DNA from: Pelagibacterium flavum
GTDB lineage: Bacteria > Pseudomonadota > Alphaproteobacteria > Rhizobiales > Devosiaceae
Direction of reading: 5' to 3'
NCBI RefSeq assembly: GCF_025854335.1
Contig: NZ_CP107716.1
Coordinates: forward strand, 2,163,001 to 2,227,000
DNA length: 64,000 nucleotides
Below the pieces are notes generated by a model. That model was not told the origin of the DNA. It ran no database searches and was given only the letters and a program-made list of their open reading frames with translations. The translations under genes and the position numbers were made by a program. This document shows, piece by piece, positions 37,246-46,611 of this stretch (position 1 is its first letter; each line of letters begins with the position of its first letter).

Positions 37246-38679
37246 TTATTCAGCAGCTATGCTGCCGATTCCGGGCTTTTGACGGTTCTCCTGCGCCTGG
37301 GCGATGGGCAGTTTCAGGCGAATCGTGCAGCCCTTTTCGGCAGGGACAATGCCGACATCGCCACCTGCCCTTTGCGCAATGGCGCGGACGATCGAAAGGC
37401 CGAGACCGCACCCTCCATCACTGTCATCGGACAGCCGCACGAACCTGTCGAACACCTCCTCGCTGGCTTCGGGCGGGATGCCAGGCCCTTCATCGGCCAC
37501 GGTGAGCGCGGCCATGTTTCCGATGCGCTCCACAAGAAGCGAAAGCCGTCCGCCCCTGGCGCAGCCATATTTCAGGCCGTTGTCGATGAGATTGTCGATT
37601 GCTTCCTCGAGCATCACGCGATTGCCGGCAACTGGCAGGGGCTCGGTGGCAGGTTCGAGCTCAATATCGACATGAGCTGCCAGGGCACGGGGTACGTGGC
37701 GGCGAGCGACATCGGCCACGAGCTCGGTCAGGTCCGAAGGCGGCTGCAAATCATCGCCCCTGCCTTCATTGGCTATATCGAAATTGAGCAATTGGTGGCT
37801 CATGCGCGAAAGCTGGCGCGCGGCCTGGGACAGATCCTCGAGGCGGGCGGTGCGGCCGCTGTCACTGCTCGCGGTCAGCGCGGATTCAGCCTGGGCCTGA
37901 ATGGCCGCGACGGGATTGCGCAACTGATGAGCAGCGTTGCCGATAAAGGCGTTGCGCCGGTCCAGTTCCTCCCTGAGCCGGGCGAACAGGCTGTTGATGG
38001 TTTCGACCAGCGGCGCGACCTCGTGTGGAACGGGCCGGCGGATAGGGCGCAGATCGCTGGCTGAACGCAGACCCACGGCGCTGCGCAAATCGGTAAGCGG
38101 GGCCAAGCCCCAATTAATGCCGAACCAGAACAGGATCGCGGCCGAACCCACGATGAGCAGGAGATTGAAAACGGACTGGCCGACGAGCGACAGGCTGAGC
38201 GCCTGACGCTGGGTGACCGTTTGCCAGACCTGCACGGTGGTCCACCCGTCGAAATCGATATCAGCTATGAATTCGCGCAGGATGACGACCCGAACCGGGC
38301 GATCATGATAGAAACTGTCGAAAAAAACCGGCGTGCCACCCGGAACGTCGAGACCGGCGGACGGGATCGGAGCATCGGAATGGCCGGTGACAAAGCGGCC
38401 ATCGGCGGCGCGAACCTGATAGAAGATGGGATCGCCCAGGGCGCCGACCAGGGAATCGAGCAAGGCATCGGCAACGAGATCGCCCTTGGTCAGCACCACC
38501 TCGCGGGCGACGGCGTGAGCGACGACCTTCAGCGTGTCGTCATAAAGATTCTTGGACATGTCCTGCGCCGACCAATAGCGCACGGCGCTCGACGCCAGGG
38601 CGATAAACACCAGCGGCACGACCAGCAGCACGAAGAGCCGGGCGCGGAGGCTGGGGGTGCGGACGGAAGCGACATTCAT
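37246..38679 (-). CDS. tctE: TctE-like sensor histidine kinase
   Basis: A 477-residue membrane kinase: membrane segments at about residues 14-35 and 165-188 flank a periplasmic sensor region of about 125 residues, then a HAMP-like linker, the dimerisation/phosphoacceptor domain with His251 in AAHQLRNP, and a HATPase domain with NLIDNGLKYG, DEGPGIP, VFDRFVR and GCGLGLSIV. The start at 38679 overlaps the response-regulator stop by 4 bp (ATGA). Kinases of this type sense tricarboxylates and activate tct transport genes in Salmonella. Length and layout match TctE. Confidence 0.9.
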   Translation of the reverse strand: MNVASVRTPSLRARLFVLLVVPLVFIALASSAVRYWSAQDMSKNLYDDTLKVVAHAVAREVVLTKGDLVADALLDSLVGALGDPIFYQVRAADGRFVTGHSDAPIPSAGLDVPGGTPVFFDSFYHDRPVRVVILREFIADIDFDGWTTVQVWQTVTQRQALSLSLVGQSVFNLLLIVGSAAILFWFGINWGLAPLTDLRSAVGLRSASDLRPIRRPVPHEVAPLVETINSLFARLREELDRRNAFIGNAAHQLRNPVAAIQAQAESALTASSDSGRTARLEDLSQAARQLSRMSHQLLNFDIANEGRGDDLQPPSDLTELVADVARRHVPRALAAHVDIELEPATEPLPVAGNRVMLEEAIDNLIDNGLKYGCARGGRLSLLVERIGNMAALTVADEGPGIPPEASEEVFDRFVRLSDDSDGGCGLGLSIVRAIAQRAGGDVGIVPAEKGCTIRLKLPIAQAQENRQKPGIGSIAAE

Positions 38680-39350
38680 TGGACAACGACCGGGCGAAGC
38701 ACATAACCGAGCCCGCGAATGGCCCTTATGGTTATGCCGAAAGGTTCGATCTTGCGGCGCAGCCGGGAAACGAGGAGTTCGACCGCGTTGACCTCGATAT
38801 CGGCTCCCGTTCCGTAGATGCTGTCGCACAGCGCATCCTTGGACACCACGCGCTCGGCATGGTCGAACAGGATCTCCCAGAGCGCGAGCTCGCGGCGTGG
38901 AAGGACGATCGGGCCGTCCGGGCTCGATATCTGGCGGCCGAGCCTATCGTAGCTGAGCTGGCCCAGAGTCTCGATATTGTGGACCCGCTGCCCCCTGCGG
39001 CGCCCAAGGGCGCGGACGCGCGCGTTGAGTTCGGCCATTTCGAATGGCTTGGTCATGTAATCGTCGGCGCCGGCATCGAGACCCACGATACGGTCCTGGA
39101 GACTGTCGCGGGCCGTGAGGACAAGCACGGGTATGTCGTTGCGCTCGGTGCCGAGGATGCGAATGACGTCCAGGCCGCTGCGTTTGGGCAGGTTTATATC
39201 GACAATGGCCAGATCGGCGCCCTCGGTGGACAGAAACTGCGAACCGTCATCGCCATTTGCCAACCAATCAACGGCGTGCCCCTCGTCCTGCAGGGATTGA
39301 ATGACGGCACGCGCCAGCATTGTGTTGTCTTCGATCAGAACGATGCGCAA
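38676..39350 (-). CDS. tctD: TctD-like OmpR-family response regulator
   Basis: A 224-residue regulator. The receiver domain has acidic residues E7 and D8, the phosphorylation site D51 (AIVDINLP), T79 and K101; the C-terminal winged helix (about 125-222) ends RAIRGLGYVLRP, typical of the OmpR/PhoB class. The start is probably the TTG at 39350, which begins the conserved LRIVLIEDN and has GGGAGGGA nine bases upstream; no ATG is in a plausible place. It is coupled to the kinase gene and divergent from the second tctC, placing a 214-bp shared control region between them. Confidence 0.88.
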   Translation of the reverse strand: MRIVLIEDNTMLARAVIQSLQDEGHAVDWLANGDDGSQFLSTEGADLAIVDINLPKRSGLDVIRILGTERNDIPVLVLTARDSLQDRIVGLDAGADDYMTKPFEMAELNARVRALGRRRGQRVHNIETLGQLSYDRLGRQISSPDGPIVLPRRELALWEILFDHAERVVSKDALCDSIYGTGADIEVNAVELLVSRLRRKIEPFGITIRAIRGLGYVLRPVVVQ

Positions 39351-39564
39351 GCGCTTGTCCCTCCCCCGGGTCCTGTGATCGTCTCCTTTGGGGTCTCGTA
39401 TTGCGAATGCCCCATTCTGCTCCTGGCAATGTGACCCCGGAGGGGCTTGGCTGGCAAGCAAATTTCCGTGAGGGGTGGCCTCGGCAGGGAACTGCGGTTA
39501 GACATTGGCCGGGCCGGTCGCGCTGGGAGGGTCACCGGTTCAGCCCAGTCGTTGGAGGAGGATC

Positions 39565-40659
39565 ATGCACGGACTGCTGCGTTGGGCACGAAGCGTTGGC
39601 GCCGGGCTCGGGCTGCTGGCGATGGCAGCAGCGCCAGCCCTTGGACAGGTCAGTTTTGCGGGAAAAACTATAGAATGGATCGTTCCCTTCAGCCAAGGCG
39701 GAGGGTCTGACACATGGGCGCGGTTCAATGCGCCATTTCTGTCGCGGCACCTGCCCGGCAATCCGGAAATCGAAATCGTCAACGAACCCGGTGGTGGCGG
39801 GACGCGCGGCCCCAACACCTTCGCCAGCCAGGCCCGCCCGGATGGGCTGACTGTTCTGGGGACTTCGGGCTCGACGCAGTTTCCTTACCTGCTGGGTGAT
39901 CTGCGCGTGCGGTACGACTACAAGGACTGGGAAGTTGCCATGGTCGCCCCGACCGGAGGCGTGATCTACGTATCGCCTCAAACAGGAGTCGACGGACCGG
40001 CGACAATCGAAAGGCTCCGGGATCAAACCCTGGTGTTTGCCAGTCAGGGGCCGACGTCGCTTGACCTGGTACCCATGCTGGCCTTCCGGCTGCTTGGCCT
40101 CGATGTCAGCTATGTATTCGGCTACACGGGCCGTGGCGATGGCCTGATCGCCATGGAACGGGGCGAGGTGAGCATCGATTACCAAACGACCGCATCCTAC
40201 TTGCGCAATGTCTTGCCCATGGTCGAGGCCGGCGAGGCCGTGCCGCTGATGAGTTGGGGAGTCCTTGACGAGAATGGTGAGATGCAACGCGACCCGACAT
40301 TTCCAGATCTTCCCATTGTGGAGGAAGTTTATGAAATGCTGTACGGGGCGCCCCCTTCGGGAGCGGACTACGAGGCTTATCGCGCGTTCAATATTGCTGG
40401 ATTTGCCGCGCAGAAAATGGTGATCTTGCCCCAGAACACGCCGCCCGAGATTGTCGAAACCTGGCGGCAGGCATGGCGTGATGTATTTGAAGATCCCGAA
40501 TATCGCGCCAATGTCGGGGCCGTTCTGGGGGCTTATGAACAGGTTACGGGACGCGCGGCCGAGGCGTTGTTCATCGAGGGAACAACGATTGATCCGACGG
40601 CGCGCCAGCGCATATTGGACATGCTCGCAAACGAATATGCAGTGCGATTAAGCGACTAA
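39565..40659 (+). CDS. TctC-family tricarboxylate-binding protein (second copy, orphan)
   Basis: A 364-residue periplasmic receptor with signal peptide (MHGLLRWARSVGAGLGLLAM...ALGQ). The mature sequence VSFAGKTIEWIVPFSQGGG, LGTSGSTQFPYLLGD and DPTFPDLP parallels the first TctC throughout, so the two are recent paralogs by eye (well over 40 percent alike). The ATG has GGAGGATC directly upstream, like the first copy. It is divergent from tctD and has no permease gene of its own; it may feed the TctAB transporter with another ligand, or signal to the kinase. Confidence 0.88.
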   Translation: MHGLLRWARSVGAGLGLLAMAAAPALGQVSFAGKTIEWIVPFSQGGGSDTWARFNAPFLSRHLPGNPEIEIVNEPGGGGTRGPNTFASQARPDGLTVLGTSGSTQFPYLLGDLRVRYDYKDWEVAMVAPTGGVIYVSPQTGVDGPATIERLRDQTLVFASQGPTSLDLVPMLAFRLLGLDVSYVFGYTGRGDGLIAMERGEVSIDYQTTASYLRNVLPMVEAGEAVPLMSWGVLDENGEMQRDPTFPDLPIVEEVYEMLYGAPPSGADYEAYRAFNIAGFAAQKMVILPQNTPPEIVETWRQAWRDVFEDPEYRANVGAVLGAYEQVTGRAAEALFIEGTTIDPTARQRILDMLANEYAVRLSD

Positions 40660-40718
40660 TAACGGCCCCAACTCATCAATCGGCATATGGCTTGCCTCCC
40701 GCTTTCTACAGTGGGAGC

Positions 40719-40763
40719 TTGCGGAACATTTACGGAACATGTATAAAAGTTCAATATTTGTTC
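40719..40763 (+). promoter_or_regulatory. lexA promoter with two LexA boxes
   Basis: TTGCGG and TATAAA are separated by exactly 17 bp (40719-40747). A LexA box in reverse orientation, GAAC-N7-GAAC, lies in the spacer at 40724-40738, and a forward box, GTTC-N7-GTTC, at 40749-40763 covers the likely transcription start. GTTC-N7-GTTC direct repeats are the established alphaproteobacterial LexA site, so lexA is autoregulated here. Confidence 0.85.
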
Positions 40764-40791
40764 CGATTCGACGCCGCCGAGGGATCCGCCA

Positions 40792-41499
40792 ATGTTGACG
40801 CGCAAACAGCACGAACTTCTGATGTTCATCCATGAGCGGATGAAAGAGAGCGGCATTCCGCCTTCTTTTGACGAGATGAAGGAAGCGCTGGATCTGAAAT
40901 CGAAATCGGGCATTCACCGGCTGATCACGGCGCTGGAGGAGCGCGGGTTCATCCGTAGGCTGCCGAACCGGGCCCGGGCGCTCGAAGTCGTGAAGCTGCC
41001 GGACTCAATGAACCCTTCGCTCGGCGGACGCAAGGCGCGGTTCGAGCCTTCGGTCATCGAGGGCACGCTGGGCAAGGTTCCGGCAAAGACCATGGCACCC
41101 AAGCAGGACAATGGCGGATCTGTTGCCATTCCGGTGATGGGGCGCATTGCTGCGGGCGTGCCGATCGAGGCGATCCAGACCCATTCTCATTCCATCGCGG
41201 TTCCGCCCGAAATGCTGGGTTCCGGCGAGCATTTTGCGCTGGAAGTGCGCGGGGATTCGATGATCGATGCCGGGATCTTCGACGGCGATACGGTTTTGAT
41301 CCGCAAGCAGGATGCGGCGGGCAATGGCGAGATCGTGGTGGCACTGGTGGACGACGAGGAAGCGACCCTCAAGCGTTTGCGCAAAAAGGGCAATGCGGTG
41401 GCGCTCGAAGCGGCAAACCCAGCTTACGAGACCCGCATTTTCGGCCCCGACCGCGTCAAGGTTCAGGGGCGGCTCGTGGGGTTGCTGCGGCGCTACTGA
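40792..41499 (+). CDS. lexA: LexA repressor
   Basis: A 235-residue SOS repressor. The N-terminal winged helix begins [17 protein letters not shown]; the self-cleavage bond is Ala121-Gly122 in RIAAGVP, with the catalytic Ser156 in GDSMID and Lys194 in ATLKRL. Length is typical of alphaproteobacterial LexA, which has a longer hinge than E. coli. Cleavage is stimulated by RecA on single-stranded DNA. It overlaps the convergent comEC gene by 7 bp. Confidence 0.97.
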   Translation: MLTRKQHELLMFIHERMKESGIPPSFDEMKEALDLKSKSGIHRLITALEERGFIRRLPNRARALEVVKLPDSMNPSLGGRKARFEPSVIEGTLGKVPAKTMAPKQDNGGSVAIPVMGRIAAGVPIEAIQTHSHSIAVPPEMLGSGEHFALEVRGDSMIDAGIFDGDTVLIRKQDAAGNGEIVVALVDDEEATLKRLRKKGNAVALEAANPAYETRIFGPDRVKVQGRLVGLLRRY

Positions 41500-43616
41500 G
41501 TCTGGATGCGCCAGCGGCGGCTGGGACCGTCGATGGCGGTGCGGATCGTGGGTGGCAGATCGGGACCATTCCAATCGATCATATGGGCGCCGTGGCGTGC
41601 AAGATCGGACGCATTGATGACCAGTGTAGCGGCCACGGCGCATTGGGGTGGCGCGGTCAGACGCGTGACGACGATGTCGGCGATGCGGCAATCTTCATCA
41701 AAGGCGTCGCGGGATTTGACCAGGGCGATTGTGTAGCCATCCTCGGTTGTCAGTATGCAGCCACGGCTATCGCATCCCGCGGCAGGATGAGCGTCTTCGA
41801 TCACAGTGATATAGCGTTCCGACCAGATTGTTGTGGCGAAGGTGTTGTTGCGGCCGGCGATCAAGGCGACGCGGTCTCCGCTGCGGACGGCCAGTGCCTG
41901 ACTTTGATCGGCAATGAAGATGTCGGGCGCCTGCTCAAGGCAGAAAAAGGCGATCAGCGGAACGGCGGCAATCGGGCCAATGACGCGCATGCGGGTTCGG
42001 AAATAGGCCAGCCAGGCCAGGGCGAGCAGGGCCACGCCGAGCGCGAGCGGCGACAGGATGGGGCTGGGATCGAAGCCGCCGCTTAAATCGCGCACGAAGC
42101 CAGCGCACCAGAGCATTGCCTCGATACTCCAGCCGAGCGCAGCATATGGCAGGGCTTCGAGGCCGATCGGGAGCAACAGGGTTCCGAGCAGCGCGGCGGG
42201 CATCATCACAAAGGTCACGATCGGCATGACCATGAGATTGCCCAGGACACCGAAAGGCGCGGTCTGCTGAAAGTGGTATGCGCTGAACACCAGGGTCGCC
42301 AGCCCGGCGATGACACTGGTGGTCGCGATGTCGAGCATGAGGGCCAGCGCCCTGCCCCGCTGGGGGTGTTCCCGATCTTCCCGATGCCGACGGGCCAGTT
42401 CAAAAGCTGAGATCAGAGCAATGACGGCGGCGAAAGAGAGCTGGAAAGAGGCCCGGAATACGCTGGTCGGCTCGAACACAATGATGGCGAGCCCGGCAAT
42501 GGCGACATTGCGCATGGTCAGCGCCTGCCGGCCGGCAATTATGGCCGCAAAGATCAGTGCCAGCATGATGGTGGAGCGCACCGCTGGAATGACCATGCCC
42601 GAAATCACCATATAAGCCAGTGCTGTGGCGATGCCGGCGCCAGCGGCGATCTTTTTGATGGGAAAGCGCTGGGCCAGGCCATGGCTCAGCGAGAGCAGGA
42701 AGCGTACGCAGGCAAACATGGTGCCAGCGACCAGCGTCAAGTGCAGACCGGAAATGGCGATGACATGGGCAATGCCGGCCGAGGCCATCAGTTCGCGGTC
42801 CTCCTCGGTGATCCGGCTCTGATCGCCGGTCACGAGCGCCGCGGCGATACCGCCGATCCTTTCACCCAATTGAGCGACGATGCGTGCGGTGATCGTGGCA
42901 CGGACATCCTTGACGATGCGTGCGAGCCCACCCTCTCCGCCTTGTTCTATTTCGATGTCGCCGAACGCAGTCCCGTAGGCGCCAATGCCGTCGAAATGAC
43001 TTATGAACTGCGAGTCGTAGCCGCCGGGAACGGCAGGCGGCGGAACCGGATAGAAGCGGATGCGAGCGGTGAGGGTGTCGCCGGGCGAGACAGTATATGA
43101 CCCCGGTACCGTGACGCGAGCCATGCGGATTTCGGGCACCGTCCAATCAGGGGTGCCCGCAATATCGGAGAGTATCCAGCGTTGCTGGCTGCCATCGTCA
43201 TAAGTGACCGCTTCGATGCGCGCCGTGTAGGTTCCGTAGCGCGGCGCTTCGAGCATTGGCGTACCGAAAAGCGCGGCATGAACGGGCAGAAGAACCATTC
43301 CGACAGCAAACATGGCGGCAAGGAGGGCGGTTTCGCGCACAAGAGCACGATCACGGCCGGTCCATGCGGCAACGAGAGCAATACCGAGCAGGACTGCAAG
43401 GGACGTGAGGGCCGGCTCATCGGGAAGCACCCGATAGGCAATGAGCCCGGCGATCATGGCAAAGGGGAACAGAATGAAGTTGCGACGCTGGGTCACGGCA
43501 TCGACGATTGCCGCCCTCAAGCCGGCGTAAAGAGCAGCTGCCCGCGCCACGAGCCAGGCGAGCGGACCTGCGGCCCGCCCCTGCCCCGGATTTTTGGCGA
43601 CGGGAAAGTCGACCAT
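41493..43616 (-). CDS. comEC: ComEC/Rec2-family competence membrane protein
   Basis: A 707-residue protein with an N-terminal DUF4131 region (two or more membrane segments and an OB-like soluble part, about residues 1-220) and a central ComEC channel domain ([18 protein letters not shown], with many membrane segments, about 230-560). The C-terminal 150 residues resemble the metallo-beta-lactamase-like domain, but the HxHxDH metal motif is not visible, as in many alphaproteobacterial ComEC. It transports single-stranded DNA in competent bacteria. I chose the ATG at 43616; the frame extends far upstream as a shadow of gltX. Divergent from gltX with 79 bp between. Confidence 0.9.
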   Translation of the reverse strand: MVDFPVAKNPGQGRAAGPLAWLVARAAALYAGLRAAIVDAVTQRRNFILFPFAMIAGLIAYRVLPDEPALTSLAVLLGIALVAAWTGRDRALVRETALLAAMFAVGMVLLPVHAALFGTPMLEAPRYGTYTARIEAVTYDDGSQQRWILSDIAGTPDWTVPEIRMARVTVPGSYTVSPGDTLTARIRFYPVPPPAVPGGYDSQFISHFDGIGAYGTAFGDIEIEQGGEGGLARIVKDVRATITARIVAQLGERIGGIAAALVTGDQSRITEEDRELMASAGIAHVIAISGLHLTLVAGTMFACVRFLLSLSHGLAQRFPIKKIAAGAGIATALAYMVISGMVIPAVRSTIMLALIFAAIIAGRQALTMRNVAIAGLAIIVFEPTSVFRASFQLSFAAVIALISAFELARRHREDREHPQRGRALALMLDIATTSVIAGLATLVFSAYHFQQTAPFGVLGNLMVMPIVTFVMMPAALLGTLLLPIGLEALPYAALGWSIEAMLWCAGFVRDLSGGFDPSPILSPLALGVALLALAWLAYFRTRMRVIGPIAAVPLIAFFCLEQAPDIFIADQSQALAVRSGDRVALIAGRNNTFATTIWSERYITVIEDAHPAAGCDSRGCILTTEDGYTIALVKSRDAFDEDCRIADIVVTRLTAPPQCAVAATLVINASDLARHGAHMIDWNGPDLPPTIRTAIDGPSRRWRIQTQ

Positions 43617-43695
43617 CTTGGCGCGCCCCCAACCCTTGCGCTCGTTGGGCGCTATGGTACACACGGGCCAAACATTTCTCCAAGCGGTAAGCCTT

Positions 43696-45132
43696 ATGTC
43701 CAAACCCGTCGTCACGCGTTTTGCGCCTTCTCCCACTGGTTTCCTGCACATCGGGGGCGCACGCACAGCTCTTTTCAACTGGGTGTTCGCGCGCAAGATG
43801 GGCGGCAAGATGCTGCTGCGCATCGAAGACACCGACCGGGAACGCTCGACCGAGGCCGCCGTGGCGGCGATTCTGGATGGGATGAGCTGGCTGGGGCTCG
43901 ATTGGGATGGAAGCCCGATCAGCCAGTTTGCACGTGCCGACCGGCATGCCGAGATCGCGCTGCAACTGCTCGAGAGCGGCAACGCCTATAAATGCTACTG
44001 CACCCGGCAAGAGTTGACCGAGATGCGCGAAAAGGCCCGCGCCGAAGGCCGCCCGCCGCGCTATGACGGCCGCTGGCGCGACCGCGATGCGTCCGAGGCG
44101 CCAGAGGGCGTCAAGCCCGTCGTCCGGATCAAGGCGCCTCAGTCCGGCGACATCGTGGTCAAGGATCGCGTGCAAGGCGAAGTGGTGTTCAAGGCCGAGA
44201 ACCTCGATGATTTCATCATCCTGCGTTCCGATGGCACGCCGACTTACATGCACGCCGTGGTTGTGGACGATCACGACATGGGCGTTACCCACATTATCCG
44301 GGGTGACGATCATCTGACCAATGCGGCTCGGCAGATCATCATTTATCAGGCCATGGGCTGGGACGTACCTGAAATGGCGCATATTCCGCTGATCCACGGA
44401 CCCGATGGGGCAAAGCTGTCCAAGCGCCATGGTGCCATGGGGGTCGAAGCCTATCGGCAGATGGGATATCTGCCTGAAGCCTTGCGCAACTATCTGGCCA
44501 GGCTGGGCTGGGCGCATGGCGACGACGAGATCTTTTCAACCGAGCAGATGATCGAGTGGTTCTCGCTCGAGGCGCTCAACAAAGGTGCGTCGCGGTTCGA
44601 TTTCGTCAAGCTCGACAATCTCAACGGTCATTATATCCGTTCGGCCGATCCAGAGCGGCTCTATGACGTCATGGTCGAGACGGCGTCGGAAACCGGGCGC
44701 AATGCCGATTATGCCGGGCTGGTTTCCAACCGCGATACAGTGCTGGCCGCGATCCCCGAATTGCAGCCGCGCGCCAAGACGGTGCTGGAACTGATCGATC
44801 TGGCACAGTTCATCTATGCCGAGCGCCCGCTGGCCATAGAAGAAAAGGCAGCGCAGTTGCTCAATGAAGAGAGCGTTGCGCATCTGGCTGCACTCACGGC
44901 GGCGTTTTCAACGCTGGATGGCTGGTCGGTCGAAAAGCTGGATGGGACGGTGCGGGCCTATGCCGAAACCGTCGGGCTGAAGCTGGGAAAGGTTGCACAA
45001 CCCTTGCGCGCTGCCTTGACGGGACGAACGATATCACCGGGCATTTTCGAAGTGATGGTGCTGATCGGACGCGAAGAGAGCCTGGCGCGGCTTTCCGACG
45101 TCGTGGGCGTTGGCGCCGGGGCTCATTCCTAG
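43696..45132 (+). CDS. gltX: Glutamate--tRNA ligase
   Basis: A 478-residue class I aminoacyl-tRNA synthetase. The HIGH-type motif is in [16 protein letters not shown] and the KMSKS-type motif is KLSKRHG near residue 240. Residues from about 320 form the helical anticodon-binding part. The start at 43696 gives [15 protein letters not shown], the standard N-terminus. A TTGCGC-N16-TACACA element at 43636-43663 may be its promoter. Some alphaproteobacteria carry two GltX paralogs, one partly discriminating; which one this is cannot be judged. Confidence 0.96.
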   Translation: MSKPVVTRFAPSPTGFLHIGGARTALFNWVFARKMGGKMLLRIEDTDRERSTEAAVAAILDGMSWLGLDWDGSPISQFARADRHAEIALQLLESGNAYKCYCTRQELTEMREKARAEGRPPRYDGRWRDRDASEAPEGVKPVVRIKAPQSGDIVVKDRVQGEVVFKAENLDDFIILRSDGTPTYMHAVVVDDHDMGVTHIIRGDDHLTNAARQIIIYQAMGWDVPEMAHIPLIHGPDGAKLSKRHGAMGVEAYRQMGYLPEALRNYLARLGWAHGDDEIFSTEQMIEWFSLEALNKGASRFDFVKLDNLNGHYIRSADPERLYDVMVETASETGRNADYAGLVSNRDTVLAAIPELQPRAKTVLELIDLAQFIYAERPLAIEEKAAQLLNEESVAHLAALTAAFSTLDGWSVEKLDGTVRAYAETVGLKLGKVAQPLRAALTGRTISPGIFEVMVLIGREESLARLSDVVGVGAGAHS

Positions 45133-45175
45133 CGCCATCTGCTGCGCCTGGGGCCTACGACTTTCGTTTTACCTA

Positions 45176-45196
45176 TACGTCAAGAGCTATGACGTA
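45176..45196. promoter_or_regulatory. Operator-like palindrome TACGTCA-N7-TGACGTA upstream of gltA
   Basis: A perfect 7-bp inverted repeat with a 7-bp spacer about 125 bp upstream of the gltA start codon; a further ACGTCA half site occurs at 45246-45251. The 189-bp interval between gltX and gltA otherwise holds no gene. The regulator is unknown. Confidence 0.45.
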
Positions 45197-45321
45197 GTTG
45201 CATGGCCGTAGGATTTCGGATACCCAAGCGAAGCATTTTTCAAAGACGTCAATGTGCGTGCTCAGAGCCGGCGGGCCCAGTGCTTGCGGCAGAGCTGAGC
45301 CGAAACCCCGGAGGCACATGA

Positions 45322-46611
45322 ATGAGCGAACAATCGGCAAAACTTACTCTGGGCGATGAGACCTACGAGTTCCCGGTGCTCAGCGGCACGGTGGGGCCCG
45401 ATGTTATCGACATTCGCTCACTGTACGCCAAGACCGGCATGTTTACATACGATCCCGGCTTCACATCGACGGCAGCGTGTGACAGCGCCATCACCTATAT
45501 CGACGGCGACAAGGGCGAGTTGCTCTATCGCGGCTATCCCATCGACCAGCTTGCCGACAAAAGCTCGTATATCGAGGTCTGTTATCTGCTGCTCTATGGC
45601 GAATTGCCTTCGAAAGCCGAACTGAAAGATTTTGAGAACCGGGTGACCCGCCACACCATGGTGCATGAGCAGATGCACTATTTCTATCGCGGGTTCCGCC
45701 GTGATGCGCACCCGATGGCGATTGTGACCGGCGTTGTTGGCGCCATGGCCGCCTTCTATCACGACTCCACCGATATTTCGGACCCCGAACAGCGCGAAAT
45801 CGCTTCGATCCGGATGATCGCCAAGCTGCCGACGATTGCCGCGATGGCTTACAAATATTCGGTGGGCCAGCCCTTCGTTTATCCGCGCAACGACCTCGAC
45901 TACGCCTCGAACTTCCTGCACATGTGCTTTGCCGTGCCGGCCGAGGAATACAAGGTCGATCCGGTGGTCGCCAAGGCGATGGACCGCATCTTTACGCTTC
46001 ATGCCGATCACGAGCAGAACGCCTCGACTTCGACGGTGCGTCTGTCGGGCTCGTCCGACGCAAACCCGTTTGCCTGTATCGCTGCCGGTGTGGCGTGCCT
46101 TTGGGGCCCGGCACATGGCGGAGCGAACGAAGCCGCGCTCAACATGCTGCGTCAGATCGGGACGGTGGACCGCATCCCCGAGTTCATCGAGCGGGCCAAG
46201 GACAAGAACGATCCGTTCCGCCTGATGGGTTTTGGGCACCGGGTCTACAAGAACTACGATCCGCGGGCTGCGGTGATGCAGGAATCAGCGCGCGAAGTGC
46301 TTGGGCTGCTCGGTGTTGAAAACAACCCGACGCTGCAGGTTGCTCAGGAACTCGAAAAGATCGCGCTCGAAGATCCCTATTTCGTCGATCGCAAGCTGTA
46401 TCCGAACGTGGACTTCTATTCGGGCATCATTCTCGATGCGATCGGCTTCCCCACGTCGATGTTCACCGCAATCTTTGCGCTCTCGCGCACGGTGGGCTGG
46501 ATTGCCCAGTGGAAGGAAATGATCGGCGACCCGCAGAAGAAGATCGGGCGCCCGCGTCAGCTCTACAACGGCGCGACGATGCGCGATTACGTGGATATCT
46601 CGGGCCGCTAG
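45322..46611 (+). CDS. gltA: Citrate synthase
   Basis: A 429-residue type II (hexameric class) citrate synthase, condensing oxaloacetate with acetyl-CoA. The catalytic triad is visible: His in [12 protein letters not shown], His in [14 protein letters not shown] and Asp in [13 protein letters not shown] precedes the ATG. The stop TAG shares the bases CTAG with the lpxB stop on the other strand. It lies next to the lipid A genes as in other Rhizobiales. The gene is followed by an intrinsic terminator lying within lpxB. Confidence 0.98.
   Translation: MSEQSAKLTLGDETYEFPVLSGTVGPDVIDIRSLYAKTGMFTYDPGFTSTAACDSAITYIDGDKGELLYRGYPIDQLADKSSYIEVCYLLLYGELPSKAELKDFENRVTRHTMVHEQMHYFYRGFRRDAHPMAIVTGVVGAMAAFYHDSTDISDPEQREIASIRMIAKLPTIAAMAYKYSVGQPFVYPRNDLDYASNFLHMCFAVPAEEYKVDPVVAKAMDRIFTLHADHEQNASTSTVRLSGSSDANPFACIAAGVACLWGPAHGGANEAALNMLRQIGTVDRIPEFIERAKDKNDPFRLMGFGHRVYKNYDPRAAVMQESAREVLGLLGVENNPTLQVAQELEKIALEDPYFVDRKLYPNVDFYSGIILDAIGFPTSMFTAIFALSRTVGWIAQWKEMIGDPQKKIGRPRQLYNGATMRDYVDISGR

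Noticed and set aside
35799..37505. A 568-codon plus-strand open frame opposite the first tctC
   Set aside because: Antisense shadow of a clear signal-peptide-bearing TctC; no ribosome-binding site and no domain resemblance.
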